Source of the DNA: Symsagittifera roscoffensis
Taxonomy: Eukaryota > Xenacoelomorpha > Acoela > Convolutidae
Length of the DNA: 64,000 nucleotides
Assembly: GCF_963678635.1 (NCBI RefSeq)
Contig: NC_087069.1
Span: 41,625,883-41,689,882, forward strand
Reading direction: 5' to 3'
The position numbers were made by a program, and so were the translations under genes. Positions 45,056-56,843 of this stretch are shown here, in pieces. How positions within the stretch are numbered: the first letter of the stretch is position 1; every line of letters starts with the position of its first letter. Under the pieces are notes generated by a model. That model did not search any database. It was not told where the DNA came from and was given only the letters and a program-made list of their open reading frames with translations.

Positions 45056-45889
45056 TTAAATTGATTGTGAATTATCGTACCTGTGAATATGATCAATGAT
45101 TTGGGAAAGTTGGAGATATATTTCAATTAGGGAGTAGAAAATTTAAAAAATATTGCAAAAAAATATTAAGATGATTATAATAGCTTCAAAAGCATCAAAT
45201 AGAAATATGAACAAAAGTTTGAATAGTATGAAAAATTTTATTAAAAGATTTAAGATTGTATTTTTTAAAATTTTGACTGTTTGAGGGAAAAGCATTTAAG
45301 AAATGATTTCTTCGTCGAATATTTTTTTGTTATATGGGGCGAGATTCAAGTGTGGTCGGAATATTTATTGGTTTTTTGACAAGTGGGTTGAGTTTTGTGA
45401 AAAATTGTTGGGGGCTAATTTTATTGTGTTTGGGAGGTCTTCTTTGCTTTATTTTTATTTGTCGGGTGATCTGGGGTATTTTTGAAATATTTTTACTTTA
45501 GGCCAAATGATTATGGTCCTTTTTGACTTTAGGCTAATTCGCCATTTTTGGTTGGAGGGTTTTTGAGGTCTGAGTTGGGAAAATATTGTTGATCTTTGCG
45601 TTATTAGATAGGGGAGTGTTGTAATAATATGGTGGTATTTATTTTAGTTGTCAAGTTTTAGCGAGTTGCTTGTTTTTGACCTGGAGGTTGTAAAGTTATA
45701 GTTATAGAAATGCCTGGAGTTTAATATCTTTCGGCTAATAGGTTGGTGTTAGAGATATTGAAGGTGACGGAGTTAAGTGAATCCTATTGGCTGAATCTGA
45801 ACTAGAATTGTTTCGTATTTGTCAGCATGTTATCTTGAAAAATGAAAGTTCAAAATGATCCAGAGGTGCAAAAATTATTCATTTTAAAA
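45056..45889. other. Spacer between integrase and 3' gene block of element 2
   Basis: About 0.8 kb with no convincing minus-strand frame. The + strand frame at 45,303-45,485 is not supported. In spliced retroelements such a spacer could hold an acceptor for a subgenomic env message, but I cannot identify one with confidence. Confidence 0.45.
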
Positions 45890-46504
45890 TTAAAATTGTT
45901 TTTGAAATTCATCTTTCTTTAATATTTTAGATTGTGGGATGAATGTTTTGTAGTTTTTACGTGGTTGATTTCTAAGTCGTGATGATTCTCTATGTTCTGA
46001 TTTTTCTATTTGTTCTTGTGGTAAAATTTTTTCTATCTTTTTCCTGTATTTTCTTTCTTTTTGAGGTATTTTTGGGTCTGGTATTATACGATTGTTTTTA
46101 GCTTTGATTTGTGTTTGATTTTGATTTTCATGATGAGCGTTGTGTTGTTCATCTATTTTTTTTTCTGTATGTGGATGATTTTGAATAACTTTTAAACCTG
46201 TGAAAGAATATAATTGAGTTAATTCGCGTAGTGCGTAATCTTTTGGGTAGTAGGGCAATAGATTGTTTCGATGTTGAACAATTTCTTTTTTAGTTGGATC
46301 TGTAATTTTATACGTTACGTCAGTGGGTTTGGCAATGATTTGGTATGGTCCTTTTCGAAGTTGTTGTAATTTTTTAGAGATTCCTTTTTGCGTTTTGAAG
46401 TTAGGTATTAAAACAAATGTTCCAATTTTTAAATCTGTGGCTGGTGTAAAGCGTGAATTAATTTGATCGTTAATGTTTTGCCTTTGTAACAATTTCTTTG
46501 TCAC
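45890..46504 (-). pseudogene. Integrase C-terminal domain of element 2
   Basis: A 204-codon frame begins TKKLLQRQNINDQINSRF and contains the GPY/F-type motif LRKGPYQIIAKP with the following VTYKI strand and HRNNLLPYYP. This is the DNA-binding C-terminus of Ty3/gypsy integrases. The remainder is a charged Lys/Gln/Asn-rich tail. A frameshift near 46,505-46,600 separates it from the core. No chromodomain is recognised. Confidence 0.9.
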
Positions 46505-46601
46505 TTTTTGGTAATATCATTGTGTTTTTTATCTCTATTTAATATCCATTCGGTATGTGTGCCGGAGGCTAATTTAAGAATTTTGTGTGTAAAGGTAGGT
46601 T

Positions 46602-47383
46602 TTAACAAATTGAGTCTTTATTTGGTTGGCAATAACCTTGTGCATTTTTATGGGCATTTGCTGTAAACATAATTGGTTTACGTGGCTTTTGATTAAAAAT
46701 CTTTTCGTATGGTGACATTCGTAAAGTTGTCGTGATTTGTGAATTGTATGCTAAGGGAAATAATTTTACATCTGCTGACCATTCTGTGTATTTTGTGTCA
46801 TTTCCATTTATGATACATCTGAGATATTCTTGTAGTGAACGGTTCATACCTTCGACTAAACCGTTTGTCCAAGGTGCATGAGATGTACGTGGTTTATGTT
46901 TGATGTTATATAAGTGGCATAGTGTGATGATTTCATTATTTATGAATTCTGTACCGTTGTCTGTAACTAAGATTTCGGGTAATCCGAAATTAGCTATCCA
47001 ATGTTCATAAAGCGTCGTGTAAGCCTAATAAGCATTACAATGTGGTACTGGGTTGAGTGCTACATAATGTGTGAATGCGTCAACAATGACCATAATGTAG
47101 GAGTTTCCTTCAGAAGATGGTGAAATTGGTCCTTTTGTATCGAATGATATGTGATGGTTAAAATATAAGCTTTGTCCTTTAAAATCTTGTTTTGTGCTAT
47201 TTGTTCTTGATTTGGATAAGGTTTGTTCAATTGACATATTATACAATCATTGCATAATACTTTTATCCAAATTGGTGCATTTGGGAAATAAAAATTTTGT
47301 GTGAAGTTCGAGTATTTTTTTTCTGATCCGGAGTGTCCTTTAGTTTTTTGTGTATGCGAGATATTAAAAGCTATTAATATCAT
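46602..47383 (-). pseudogene. Integrase core of element 2
   Basis: Three overlapping frames carry an integrase: the HHCC zinc finger (SHTQKTKGHSG, then CNDCIICQLNK), the catalytic core with ISFDTKGP (first Asp, about 47,140), VTDNGTEF (second Asp, about 46,950) and NGLVEGMNRSLQEYL (Glu, about 46,850). A stop and frame shifts separate the pieces near 47,025-47,060 and 46,850. All three catalytic acids remain. Confidence 0.93.
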
Positions 47384-47482
47384 ACTTAAAGAAAGACAGG
47401 GAACTTTAGAATCGTTTAATTGATATTCTAAAAAATCTGTCTTTTCATTAATTGTTGTGTTATTAAATTTTCGGAAATATCG

Positions 47483-48059
47483 TTATCGTGTTTTATTTCC
47501 TAAAATTGTGGTATCTGCTTTTACGGGCTTAGTTTTGTATTTGTGCCATGATTTTAGTTGTCTAATTACTGGGTCGAGATTTTGATATTGTTTTAAAAGT
47601 TCAAGTGTAACTTTATCTGTTGGGGGGGAGGAAATATTGTCAATTTCTAGTTTTGATAAAGGATTTGTGTCAAGTGGGTCATGAAGGTCAAAAACTTGGT
47701 TGATTGTGTATTTTAAATCCTTTTTTTGGGGTCCTGATAAATTTATTTTATCGGTTAAATTTTCTTTTTCAATTAATGGAAAAAGGTCTTTTTTATGCGA
47801 GTGTTGTTTTATTCTCTTTTGTTGAGTATTATTTTTGACCATTGTGAGTATGGAATTGGTTTAAAAGTTGATGTTCCAAGTAAATCAACTTCGTAGTGAT
47901 TATTTTGGCAATCTAAGTAAAGTGGGAAATGTTGTAGATTATTTATCTGTGATTGATCAATGTCAGTTTTTACTGCATATTTGCATTCTAGTCGGGGTGA
48001 TGTTTCATCTTTTGCGAGATAAAATTTAATGTTTTGTGTTACTTAGTAATATGAAACAT
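47483..48059 (-). pseudogene. Junction where RT and RNase H are missing, element 2
   Basis: Between the protease and the integrase only about 0.7 kb remains, where about 2 kb of reverse transcriptase and RNase H would be expected. No YxDD, no RNase H TDH motif and no palm motif is visible on either strand. What is present is an unassigned stretch (YLDCQNNHYEVDLLGTS) and a 119-codon frame (47,842-47,483) that ends in LKQYQNLDPVIRQLKSW, a sequence typical of the region before a gypsy integrase. A deletion within this interval is the simplest reading. Confidence 0.7.
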
Positions 48060-48310
48060 TTGTTTGAATGCTTTGTTCAAAGTTTTGTTTTGTTCCATTG
48101 TTCTTGTGGGAAGAAGGAATAATTGGATTTTTCCATAATTTACTAATGTTGATCCTTGTGCTGTTGCTAATTTACTAGAGGTTTCAAGAGGTGTTAAATT
48201 TGGAATAATGTTTTGATTTCATTCCATGTGGGAATATTAATTATATTTGAATCTGCTCCTGAGTCGATTAAAAAATCAATTTCAAGATCTGGTGGTTGAA
48301 ATTCTTTACT
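48060..48310 (-). pseudogene. Aspartic protease of element 2
   Basis: On the minus strand the segment at 48,246-48,300 reads PPDLEIDFLIDSGADSNIIN; DSGA is the retropepsin active site. The next stretch continues LETSSKLATAQGSTLVNYG as in gypsy proteases but needs frame changes near 48,205 and has a stop near 48,050. The family role is polyprotein processing. Confidence 0.85.
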
Positions 48311-48322
48311 TTTTGGACTGTC

Positions 48323-49114
48323 TTAGAGAAATAGGATTGTCCAAATTTTTTCTCTTGGTTGTTCTTTTTGTATATTTTGATAAATATGTTTTGTGTTCGA
48401 GCATTGTATTTCATCTTTTTTATCGGGTTTAATTACTGTGTTTTTTTCGTTTACTTCTTGTGTAGTTTGTGTATTATCAATGGTTCCAATATAGTAATTG
48501 TGGAGGAGTTCCAATTGATTTTCATATATATGTGAAGTGAAAGGTTGTTCATATATGATAGGTTCATAGTCGTTTTCGACTGTTATCATATTTACTGAGA
48601 TAGTATTATCTGTATCACTTTCTGTATCTGATGATTCACAATTTATATGATTTAGTTGTAATTCGTTACTTCCTGTATCATCAATACCTGGAGGGTCTGA
48701 AGTTGTTTCTTCATTTGTTTGCACTTGATTTATGTGTCTTCGATGTTTTGGTGTGCTACTTCTGTATCGATGTTTAGAATCGGGATAACGGTTATTATTC
48801 CCATGTGGTGACTGGGAATAATTTCTGTATCGATTATTGTAACTTGAGTTTCGATTTTGTGAATTATTTCGTGATCTGTTTTGATAATTATCATTTGATC
48901 TGTGATAATTTGATTTATTATATGAATTATTCCTTGATCTACTGTTTGGATAGTTTTGATTTCGGTTGTTTGAATAACTTCTATTTTTATTATGTGAATA
49001 GTTTCTATTTCTGTTGTATGATGAGTTTCGTGATTGATTATTGGAATAGTGTCTATTCCTTGGGTTTGATTGGGAACTGGATTCAGAAACAAATTCTACT
49101 GTATTGGAATTCAA
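48323..49114 (-). pseudogene. Asn/Arg/Ser/Tyr-rich nucleocapsid extension of element 2
   Basis: A 263-codon frame follows the zinc knuckle in the next frame. Its first half is a low-complexity basic region of NRNYS/NRNSS-type repeats, probably nucleic-acid binding; the second half is acidic (ESSDTESDTDNT). It ends just before the protease in a different frame. It is best seen as the C-terminal part of gag or the gag-protease junction rather than a separate gene. The long + strand frame at 48,805-49,452 is its shadow. Confidence 0.65.
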
Positions 49115-49399
49115 TCGTGAATAGTTATTTTGGTTATTTTGGCTATTCGATCGGTTATATCTATTTTGTGAGATATTTCGTGTATTTCATCGTTCGGGTG
49201 ATCTACCTCTATAACTTGAATTTTATGGTGATTGATTTTTTGTGTAATTTGAGTTGCTTGAAAGTGGTTTTCCTGAACTGGTATTACTATATATATTTTT
49301 GTTTGGTAGATTTTGGTCTTTTTTCATGTATTGATAGAATGATTTATTTGGTTCTTTGTGCTTTTGAGGTTTATTCTGATTGTCTTGCTGTTTTTGTCT

Positions 49400-51572
49400 A
49401 CATTCGGAAATACTGTGTCCGTATCGTCGGCAATAATTACACCATTTTTTGAAAGATGGTTTGCCTTTAAAATTTGTGTTTCTTTCATAGATGTTTAGTA
49501 TTTCAGTGATTTTTTCAATCAGGTCTGTGTCTGATTCTTGTACATTATTATATGTGTAGTATTTGTTTCAATTCGATAAACATATTGTAGTTTTGGATTT
49601 TTGGTTTCTTCGAGTTTCATTGTTATTTCTGCTTGTTCTAGTTTATCTAATAATTTTCTAAAATCTAAATCTGGTTCTCGAATTGAGGAAGGATGAGATG
49701 CTCTCTTTTTTATAGCTATTTTCCGTAATTGAGGTGCCAAGGTCATCATTAAAATTTCTGTCATTTTTGTGTTTTTGTAGTCATGTGTATTAAGTGAGTA
49801 TGCCTTTCGAACTAGTGTTTCGATTCGTACTGCTAATTGCTTAGTTGTTTCATTTGATAGTCTGCGTATTTCGTTGCATAAAACTCTTTGGTGTTGTTTG
49901 TTTCTTTCAGAATCAAACATTTTTGAAGATTCTTGTGTGAATCTCTTCCAGTTTGATTTTATTTCTATGGGTAATAATGAAAACCATATTTGACTTGCGC
50001 CATCTAATGTTGTTTGTATTAACGCTGTGCGTCTATGTATTCAATTTTGATGGAGTGGCGTATTAATTGGTTCAGGTCCTATATTTAAAATTAAATTTGC
50101 TGTTACTGCATTTAGGTAATCTTCTACATAATACTCAGGATCTGTTCCTGTGAATACCATCAGTGGTTTATTGGATGTTATTGATGATCCACCCATGAGG
50201 TATGGATTCATTGTCATCTGTAGTGATTCTGCGGCATTTGGCATTTGTGAAAAATTTGAAAGTTGATTTTTTGTTATTTCGTGTTGCTGAAGGTAATATG
50301 ACAGCGGTATTTCATTTTGCATTTGAGTTGGTTGATAAGAATGCATTAACATTGGGTTTTGTGGTTGTATTGGTTGAAAAGATTGTGTGTTAAATGGGTT
50401 TTGTATATGCATTTGTTGTGGATTTTGTATATCTGTTGAATTTTGTGGGTAAATTTTCATATTTTGGGATGATTGAGAATGTCGCGGTCTTTGTGTGCAA
50501 TATTCTTTAGTATATGGTGCAAAAATATCTGGTTGGTAGTGATCATCATCATCAGATGATAAGTAGTTTGTGTTATAAGGTGTATATTGTTTATCTTTTT
50601 TTCTGTTGAAAAAATGGGTAATTTTCACTATGATCCCGTGTAGGTTGTGGATTATCTGGAAAGTTTACTGAAGTGGTTGATGTTTTTGGGAGATTCCAAT
50701 AACGTGAACATACGTGATTTAAATTTTGTGTATCTTTTCGGGGAGCTTGATTTGTTTTTGGTTGGTGAGCATAACTATAATTGTGTTCTGCAAAAGTGTT
50801 TCTTGTGAATGGTTTTCGTGTTTTTGACGGTATTGTCATTGTTCTATACGTTTGATAGTCCATATGTGAATATTTTGGAGCAACCGAAGGTTTAGCGGTT
50901 GATTGTAATGTTACTTGTGTTAGTAATGTATTTGTATTTCTTGGTGTTGTCAGATTGGGATGTATTGGTGAAATACTTTGTTGTGTAGTTGTTGCTGTTG
51001 TTTGGACGATTTCCTCATTTATGAAGTGTGATGGAGTTTGAACACCTTGTTGTGTAAGATTTCTTGTTCCATTGAGATTTTCATTATGTTGAATTTAAGC
51101 TGTTATTTCGTGTTTCAGGTAAAAATGTATTATAATTTAATGGTGTTTTGTCAATGGTTAAGGGTATTACTTTTACATAATCTCTGTGGAAAGATATTGT
51201 ACTTATTGCTTGACTCGAGATATCTTGTAGAAAATTCAGAAATGCTGGATGAGACCAGTCAGGGTCCCAAAAGTAATCTGATTGTTCTGAAAGGACAGTG
51301 TCGTCATTGGTATTTTGAGGTCAGAAATTTTTTCTTGCCTGTGAAATTAAATCTAAATTGTGGGTGAAATAATCTATTATAAATCATGCTATAATCTTTT
51401 GTAAATCATGTTTAGTGTTTTGTGAGACATCATTATTGGTGAAATTTTCGCGGATTATATGTAAAAATGTTGAAAATACTGTGATTTCATTTCTTACTTT
51501 TGTATGTTTGGATGTTTCTGTCGGTGATATACTTTGAACTTCTGTTTTTTCCAATATAGATATATAACTATA
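49400..51572 (-). pseudogene. gag, inner copy (P), with zinc knuckle
   Basis: This copy is nearly identical to Q over 1,977 bp (49,596-51,572), including the frameshift near 50,610 and the TGA at 50,041. Unlike Q it continues beyond the duplication boundary into the nucleocapsid: LQYVYRIETNTTH, then a zinc knuckle CNYCRRYGHSISEC at 49,400-49,441 (CCHC intact). It is the copy connected to protease and integrase. Gag assembles particles and packages RNA. Confidence 0.85.
49596..51572. repeat. 1,977 bp tandem duplication, unit P
   Basis: Matches 51,573-53,549 at a constant offset of 1,977 with at most a few differences (for example TTGTAGAAAATTC at 51,227 against TTGTGGAAAATTC at 53,204). The unit spans the gag middle. 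Confidence 0.95.
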
Positions 51573-53549
51573 GATTTTTGGTTTCTTCGAGTTTCATTGT
51601 TATTTCTGCTTGTTCTAGTTTATCTAATAATTTTCTAAAATCTAAATCTGGTTCTCGAATTGAGGAAGGATGAGATGCTCTCTTTTTTATAGCTATTTTC
51701 CGTAATTGAGGTGCCAAGGTCATCATTAAAATTTCTGTCATTTTTGTGTTTTTGTAGTCATGTGTATTAAGTGAGTATGCCTTTCGAACTAGTGTTTCGA
51801 TTCGTACTGCTAATTGCTTAGTTGTTTCATTTGATAGTCTGCGTATTTCGTTGCATAAAACTCTTTGGTGTTGTTTGTTTCTTTCAGAATCAAACATTTT
51901 TGAAGATTCTTGTGTGAATCTCTTCCAGTTTGATTTTATTTCTATGGGTAATAATGAAAACCATATTTGACTTGCGCCATCTAATGTTGTTTGTATTAAC
52001 GCTGTGCGTCTATGTATTCAATTTTGATGGAGTGGCGTATTAATTGGTTCAGGTCCTATATTTAAAATTAAATTTGCTGTTACTGCATTTAGGTAATCTT
52101 CTACATAATACTCAGGATCTGTTCCTGTGAATACCATCAGTGGTTTATTGGATGTTATTGATGATCCACCCATGAGGTATGGATTCATTGTCATCTGTAG
52201 TGATTCTGCGGCATTTGGCATTTGTGAAAAATTTGAAAGTTGATTTTTTGTTATTTCGTGTTGCTGAAGGTAATATGACAGCGGTATTTCATTTTGCATT
52301 TGAGTTGGTTGATAAGAATGCATTAACATTGGGTTTTGTGGTTGTATTGGTTGAAAAGATTGTGTGTTAAATGGGTTTTGTATATGCATTTGTTGTGGAT
52401 TTTGTATATCTGTTGAATTTTGTGGGTAAATTTTCATATTTTGGGATGATTGAGAATGTCGCGGTCTTTGTGTGCAATATTCTTTAGTATATGGTGCAAA
52501 AATATCTGGTTGGTAGTGATCATCATCATCAGATGATAAGTAGTTTGTGTTATAAGGTGTATATTGTTTATCTTTTTTTCTGTTGAAAAAATGGGTAATT
52601 TTCACTATGATCCCGTGTAGGTTGTGGATTATCTGGAAAGTTTACTGAAGTGGTTGATGTTTTTGGGAGATTCCAATAACGTGAACATACGTGATTTAAA
52701 TTTTGTGTATCTTTTCGGGGAGCTTGATTTGTTTTTGGTTGGTGAGCATAACTATAATTGTGTTCTGCAAAAGTGTTTCTTGTGAATGGTTTTCGTGTTT
52801 TTGACGGTATTGTCATTGTTCTATACGTTTGATAGTCCATATGTGAATATTTTGGAGCAACCGAAGGTTTAGCGGTTGATTGTAATGTTACTTGTGTTAG
52901 TAATGTATTTGTATTTCTTGGTGTTGTCAGATTGGGATGTATTGGTGAAATACTTTGTTGTGTAGTTGTTGCTGTTGTTTGGACGATTTCCTCATTTATG
53001 AAGTGTGATGGAGTTTGAACACCTTGTTGTGTAAGATTTCTTGTTCCATTGAGATTTTCATTATGTTGAATTTAAGCTGTTATTTCGTGTTTCAGGTAAA
53101 AATGTATTATAATTTAATGGTGTTTTGTCAATGGTTAAGGGTATTACTTTTACATAATCTCTGTGGAAAGATATTGTACTTATTGCTTGACTCGAGATAT
53201 CTTGTGGAAAATTCAGAAATGCTGGATGAGACCAGTCAGGGTCCCAAAAGTAATCTGATTGTTCTGAAAGGACAGTGTCGTCATTGGTATTTTGAGGTCA
53301 GAAATTTTTTCTTGCCTGTGAAATTAAATCTAAATTGTGGGTGAAATAATCTATTATAAATCATGCTATAATCTTTTGTAAATCATGTTTAGTGTTTTGT
53401 GAGACATCATTATTGGTGAAATTTTCGCGGATTATATGTAAAAATGTTGAAAATACTGTGATTTCATTTCTTACTTTTGTATGTTTGGATGTTTCTGTCG
53501 GTGATATACTTTGAACTTCTGTTTTTTCCAATATAGATATATAACTATA
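51573..53549. repeat. 1,977 bp tandem duplication, unit Q
   Basis: Second copy of 49,596-51,572. The left junction places ATAACTATA directly before GATTTTTGG. Confidence 0.95.
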
Positions 53550-53951
53550 TATTACTGCAAAAACTTCGTTAGTGAATATGGTGTTTGCTCTTTGTGAATT
53601 ATAATATTGTATGCTTTTGATATATTCTAAGAATACTTTTGAAAATTCTAATTCAATATCGTCTGTTTGAATTACATATTTACGATGGGCTGTATTTGGT
53701 GTGCTAAATTCTATGTTGTAGATTCCGTATTGCTGTGTTAGATTACATATGTCTTTCAAATAAAGTTTAATAATTTGTCTTTTGATTTTTACATCTGGGA
53801 ATTTGGCTTTGCATGGATTGATTCCTGGTTCAAACAAATTTACGAGTAAGTTCTTACAAAATCGTGTTTGTCCTCTATCATCGAGTGAATCGATAAGAAA
53901 GGGGAAAACGGTTTCTTCATCTGGACTTTCGTCACTTTGAGTGTGGCTCAT
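51573..53951 (-). pseudogene. gag, middle copy (Q)
   Basis: The copy starts with the same MSHTQ frame at 53,951 but has TGA at 53,361 where copy R has a Trp codon. It then continues through the Thr/Gln-rich linker and frame 52,840-52,568, changes frame near 52,600, and enters 52,605-52,018 (KITHFFNRKKDKQYTPYN, DDDDHYQPD, then FTGTDPEYYVEDYLNAVTAN, a typical gag capsid start). Another TGA stands at 52,018 where a Trp is expected. After it comes the capsid C-terminal frame 51,897-51,568 with a KMFDSERNKQHQ start. The copy is cut at 51,573. Confidence 0.8.
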
Positions 53952-54262
53952 TTTTTCGTTTGATGAATGTTAATATATAACTATCAATGTGTCTAATTGG
54001 TTGATTCCAATTATACAGGTGTACTGGTTTGTGTTTATATTGCTTTTTTATATTTCTTTTTCCTCTTTTTGATGAATTTGAAGTTGTTTCTGAGTCGGAA
54101 AAGTATAATTGATCATGAATGGGACAATTTTAATCTATTGATTCTTTTAATTTGTATAATTCGTCTAAACTGTTGGCTTCTGATTCAGAAAATGCGTTTC
54201 TATTTTTTGAAAATCTTTTTCGTGTGATTTGTTTTTGTTTGTTTATAATTTTCGGTTGGTTT
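52864..54262. repeat. 1.4 kb tandem duplication, inner unit
   Basis: Matches 54,263-55,672 at an offset of 1,399-1,407 bp, with small indels (an 8 bp difference near 53,065/54,470) and scattered substitutions, so about 98% identical by eye. It spans the gag N-terminus and the beginning of the leader. Confidence 0.9.
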
Positions 54263-55672
54263 AAGGTTTAACGGTTGATTGTAATGTTACTTGTGTTAGT
54301 AATGTATTTTTATTTCTTGGTGTTGTCAGATTGGGATGTATTGGTGAAATACTTTGTTGTGTAGTTGTTGCTGTTGTTTGGACGATTTCTTCATTTATTA
54401 AGTGTGATGGTGTTTGAACACCTTGTTGTGTAAGATTTCTTGTTCCATTGAGATTTTCATTATGTATGACTGTTGAATTTAAGCTGTTATTTCGTGTTTC
54501 AGGTAAAAATGTATTATAATTTAATGGTGTTTTGTCAATGGTTTAGGGTATTACTTTTACATAATCTCTGTGGAAAGATATTTTATTTATTGCTTGACTC
54601 GAGATATCTTGTGGAAAGTTCAGAAATGCTGGATGAGACCAGTCAGGGTCCCAAACGTAATCTGATTGTTCTGAAAGGACAGTGTCGTCATTGGTATTTT
54701 GAGGTCTGAAATTTTTTCTTGCCTGTGAAATTAAATCTAAATTGTGGGTGAAATAATCTATTATAAACCATGCTATAATCTTTTGTAAATCATGTTTAGT
54801 GTTTTGTGAGACATCATTATTGGTGAAATTTTCGCGGATTATATGTAAAAATGTTGAAAATACTGTGATTTCATTTCTTACTTTTGTATGTTTGGATGTT
54901 TCTGTCGGTAATATACTTTGAACTTCTGTTTTTTCCAATATAGATATATAACTATATATTACTGCAAAAACTTCGTTAGTGAATATGGTGTTTGCTCTTT
55001 GTGAATTATAATATTGTATGCTTTTGATATATTCTAAGAATACTTTTGAAAATTCTAATTCAATATCGTCTGTTTGAATTACATATTTACGATGGGCTGT
55101 ATTTGGTGTGCTAAATTCTATGTTGTAGATTCCGTATTGCTGTGTTAGATTACATATGTCTTTCAAATAATGTTCAATAATTTGTCTTTTGATTTTTACA
55201 TCTGGGAATTTGGCTTTGCATGGACTGATTCCTGGTTCAAACAAATTTACGAGTAAGTTCTTACAAAATCGTGTTTGTCCTCTATCATCGAGTGAATCGA
55301 TAAGAAAGGGGAAAACGGTTTCTTCATCAGGACTTTCGTCACTTTGAGTGTGGCTCATTTTTTCGTTTGATGAATGTTAATATATAACTATCAATGTGTC
55401 TAATTGGCTGATTCCAATTATACAGGTGTACTGGTTTGTGTTTATATTGCTTTTTTATATTTCTTTTTCCTCTTTTTGATGAATTTGAAGTTGTTTCTGA
55501 GTCGGAAAAGTATAATTGATCATGAATGGGACAATTTTTATCTATTGATTCTTTTAATTTGTATAATTCGTCTAAACTGTTGGCTTCTGATTCAGAAAAT
55601 GCGTTTCTATTTTTTGAAAATCTTTTTCGTGTGATTTGTTTTTTTTTGTTTGTTTATAATTTTCCGTTAGCT
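54263..55672. repeat. 1.4 kb tandem duplication, outer unit (R)
   Basis: Second copy of 52,864-54,262. It is more diverged than the P/Q pair, so this duplication is the older one. The outer copy is the one next to the leader. Confidence 0.9.
54543..55358 (-). pseudogene. gag N-terminal region, outermost copy (R)
   Basis: A 271-codon frame starts MSHTQSDESPDEETVF and is the first frame after the leader, hence the likely gag start. It is mostly alpha-helical in composition (for example IIRENFTNNDVSQNTKHDLQ) with no motif that I recognise. It ends at a TAA (54,543-54,545) where the other two copies have TTA and continue through the frame, so the stop is a copy-specific lesion. A zinc knuckle lies much further along the same polyprotein. 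Confidence 0.7.
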
Positions 55673-56823
55673 TAACCTGGGTCTTTTTGCTCAGGGTTGG
55701 AGAGAAAAGTATATCAACTCCGGAGAATGATTTTTTACTTTCTCGTGGCTAGTCTAAGTTAAGGTGTTAACTTACTTAATCTTACTTAGGGGTAGTGATT
55801 GTGTTCAAGGGTTGGAGAATAGTAAATCGATCCACATAGTTCAGGTATTATTAGAACGCAAGTAGTTCGTTAGATACTATTTTAAACTTACCAAGTCTAA
55901 GATCTATCCTGGGTCTGTTAAGAGGAGGGTTAAGAGGAGGGTTTGAAGGATGAATATCCGAAAATCTTCACTGTTTAACTTAATTTGAATGGTTAGTTTT
56001 ATTTAAAAATTTCTATTAGCCCTGGGTCTTTTGGAAAGGTTGGATAGTGAATCGACGTTTGAGGTTGTTAGACACTTGCTAAGTGGGTGGAGGAGAACAA
56101 AAGTGTTATTTTTGATCCAAGAATAAGCCTTGATGATCAGAATTAAAAATTAATGAGATAAAAAGTTTATTAAGATCCAAGGATAAGCCTTGATGATCTG
56201 GTTTAAAATTAAGTAAATTTAAGTTTAAATTGGTTTAAATTTATTTAATAAAAAGATTTAGTTTTTTAATGATATTATTGAGTTTATGATTGCTGTTATG
56301 TTTAGGTGATGAAGCTGGAACAACAGGATGATTTATATATACTAACAATTTATTGTCATGCTACTAATTTTTGTTTTTATTTTCAATAAATATTTTTCAA
56401 ATATGTTTTGAATAATACTGCAGAAATTAGGAAAACGATCTGAGATCTTTTTATCAATCGTTATTGTACATTAAAGATTTTGTTATGCGCCTGAAATGAT
56501 CATGAAGATTTACTTCAAAATTTTATGTTTGCAAATGAAAATCTAAATTCATTATTAGTAAAACTCTAAATATAAAAGTTTGTGTTGGCTTTTGCCGTAC
56601 GACCTCGAAACTAAATGGCAAGTTTCTATGTAGTCGTATGTCGTCTCTTGTCCCAGGTCTTTTTCCAATACCGGGTAGTTCTAGTATTGTGCGGAATATC
56701 GGCTCTGATCTATTGAGTCGTAGAGACATTTCAATTAAGTTATTATCGTGTAACATTTTGAAAATGTTTTGTCTAATTTCTAATCTATTTTTGGTTAATT
56801 CTAAGCTATTAAGGTCTTATTCG
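55673..56823 (-). other. 5' leader of element 2
   Basis: About 1.15 kb between the primer site and gag with no conserved frame. Phrases such as AGGATAAGCCTTGATGATC and GAATCGACGTTTGAGG recur here and in the related element at 58.3-59.4 kb, so the leader is a conserved family feature. Short frames at 56,523-56,853 are not supported as genes. Confidence 0.75.
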
Positions 56824-56841
56824 AGACTTATGGTCGCACCA
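56824..56841 (-). other. Primer binding site of element 2
   Basis: The + strand reads AGACTTATGGTCGCACCA, then GA, then the LTR. Its last bases are CCA, so the minus strand offers TGGTGCGACCATAAGTCT, complementary to a tRNA 3' end. The TTCGA just upstream on the + strand resembles a T-loop, suggesting the match extends into the T arm. The tRNA is not identified. Confidence 0.75.
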
Positions 56842-56843
56842 GA

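Noticed and set aside
48805..49452. A 215-codon + strand frame rich in Tyr, Phe, Asn and Cys
   Set aside because: It is the complement of the Asn/Arg/Ser/Tyr-rich gag extension and nucleocapsid on the minus strand; composition and position explain it fully.
50041..53363. TGA read as Trp (alternative genetic code)
   Set aside because: The host scramblase ends at a TGA exactly where the family protein ends, element 1 and other genes use TGG for Trp, and copy R has TGG at one of the positions; lesions are the simpler explanation.
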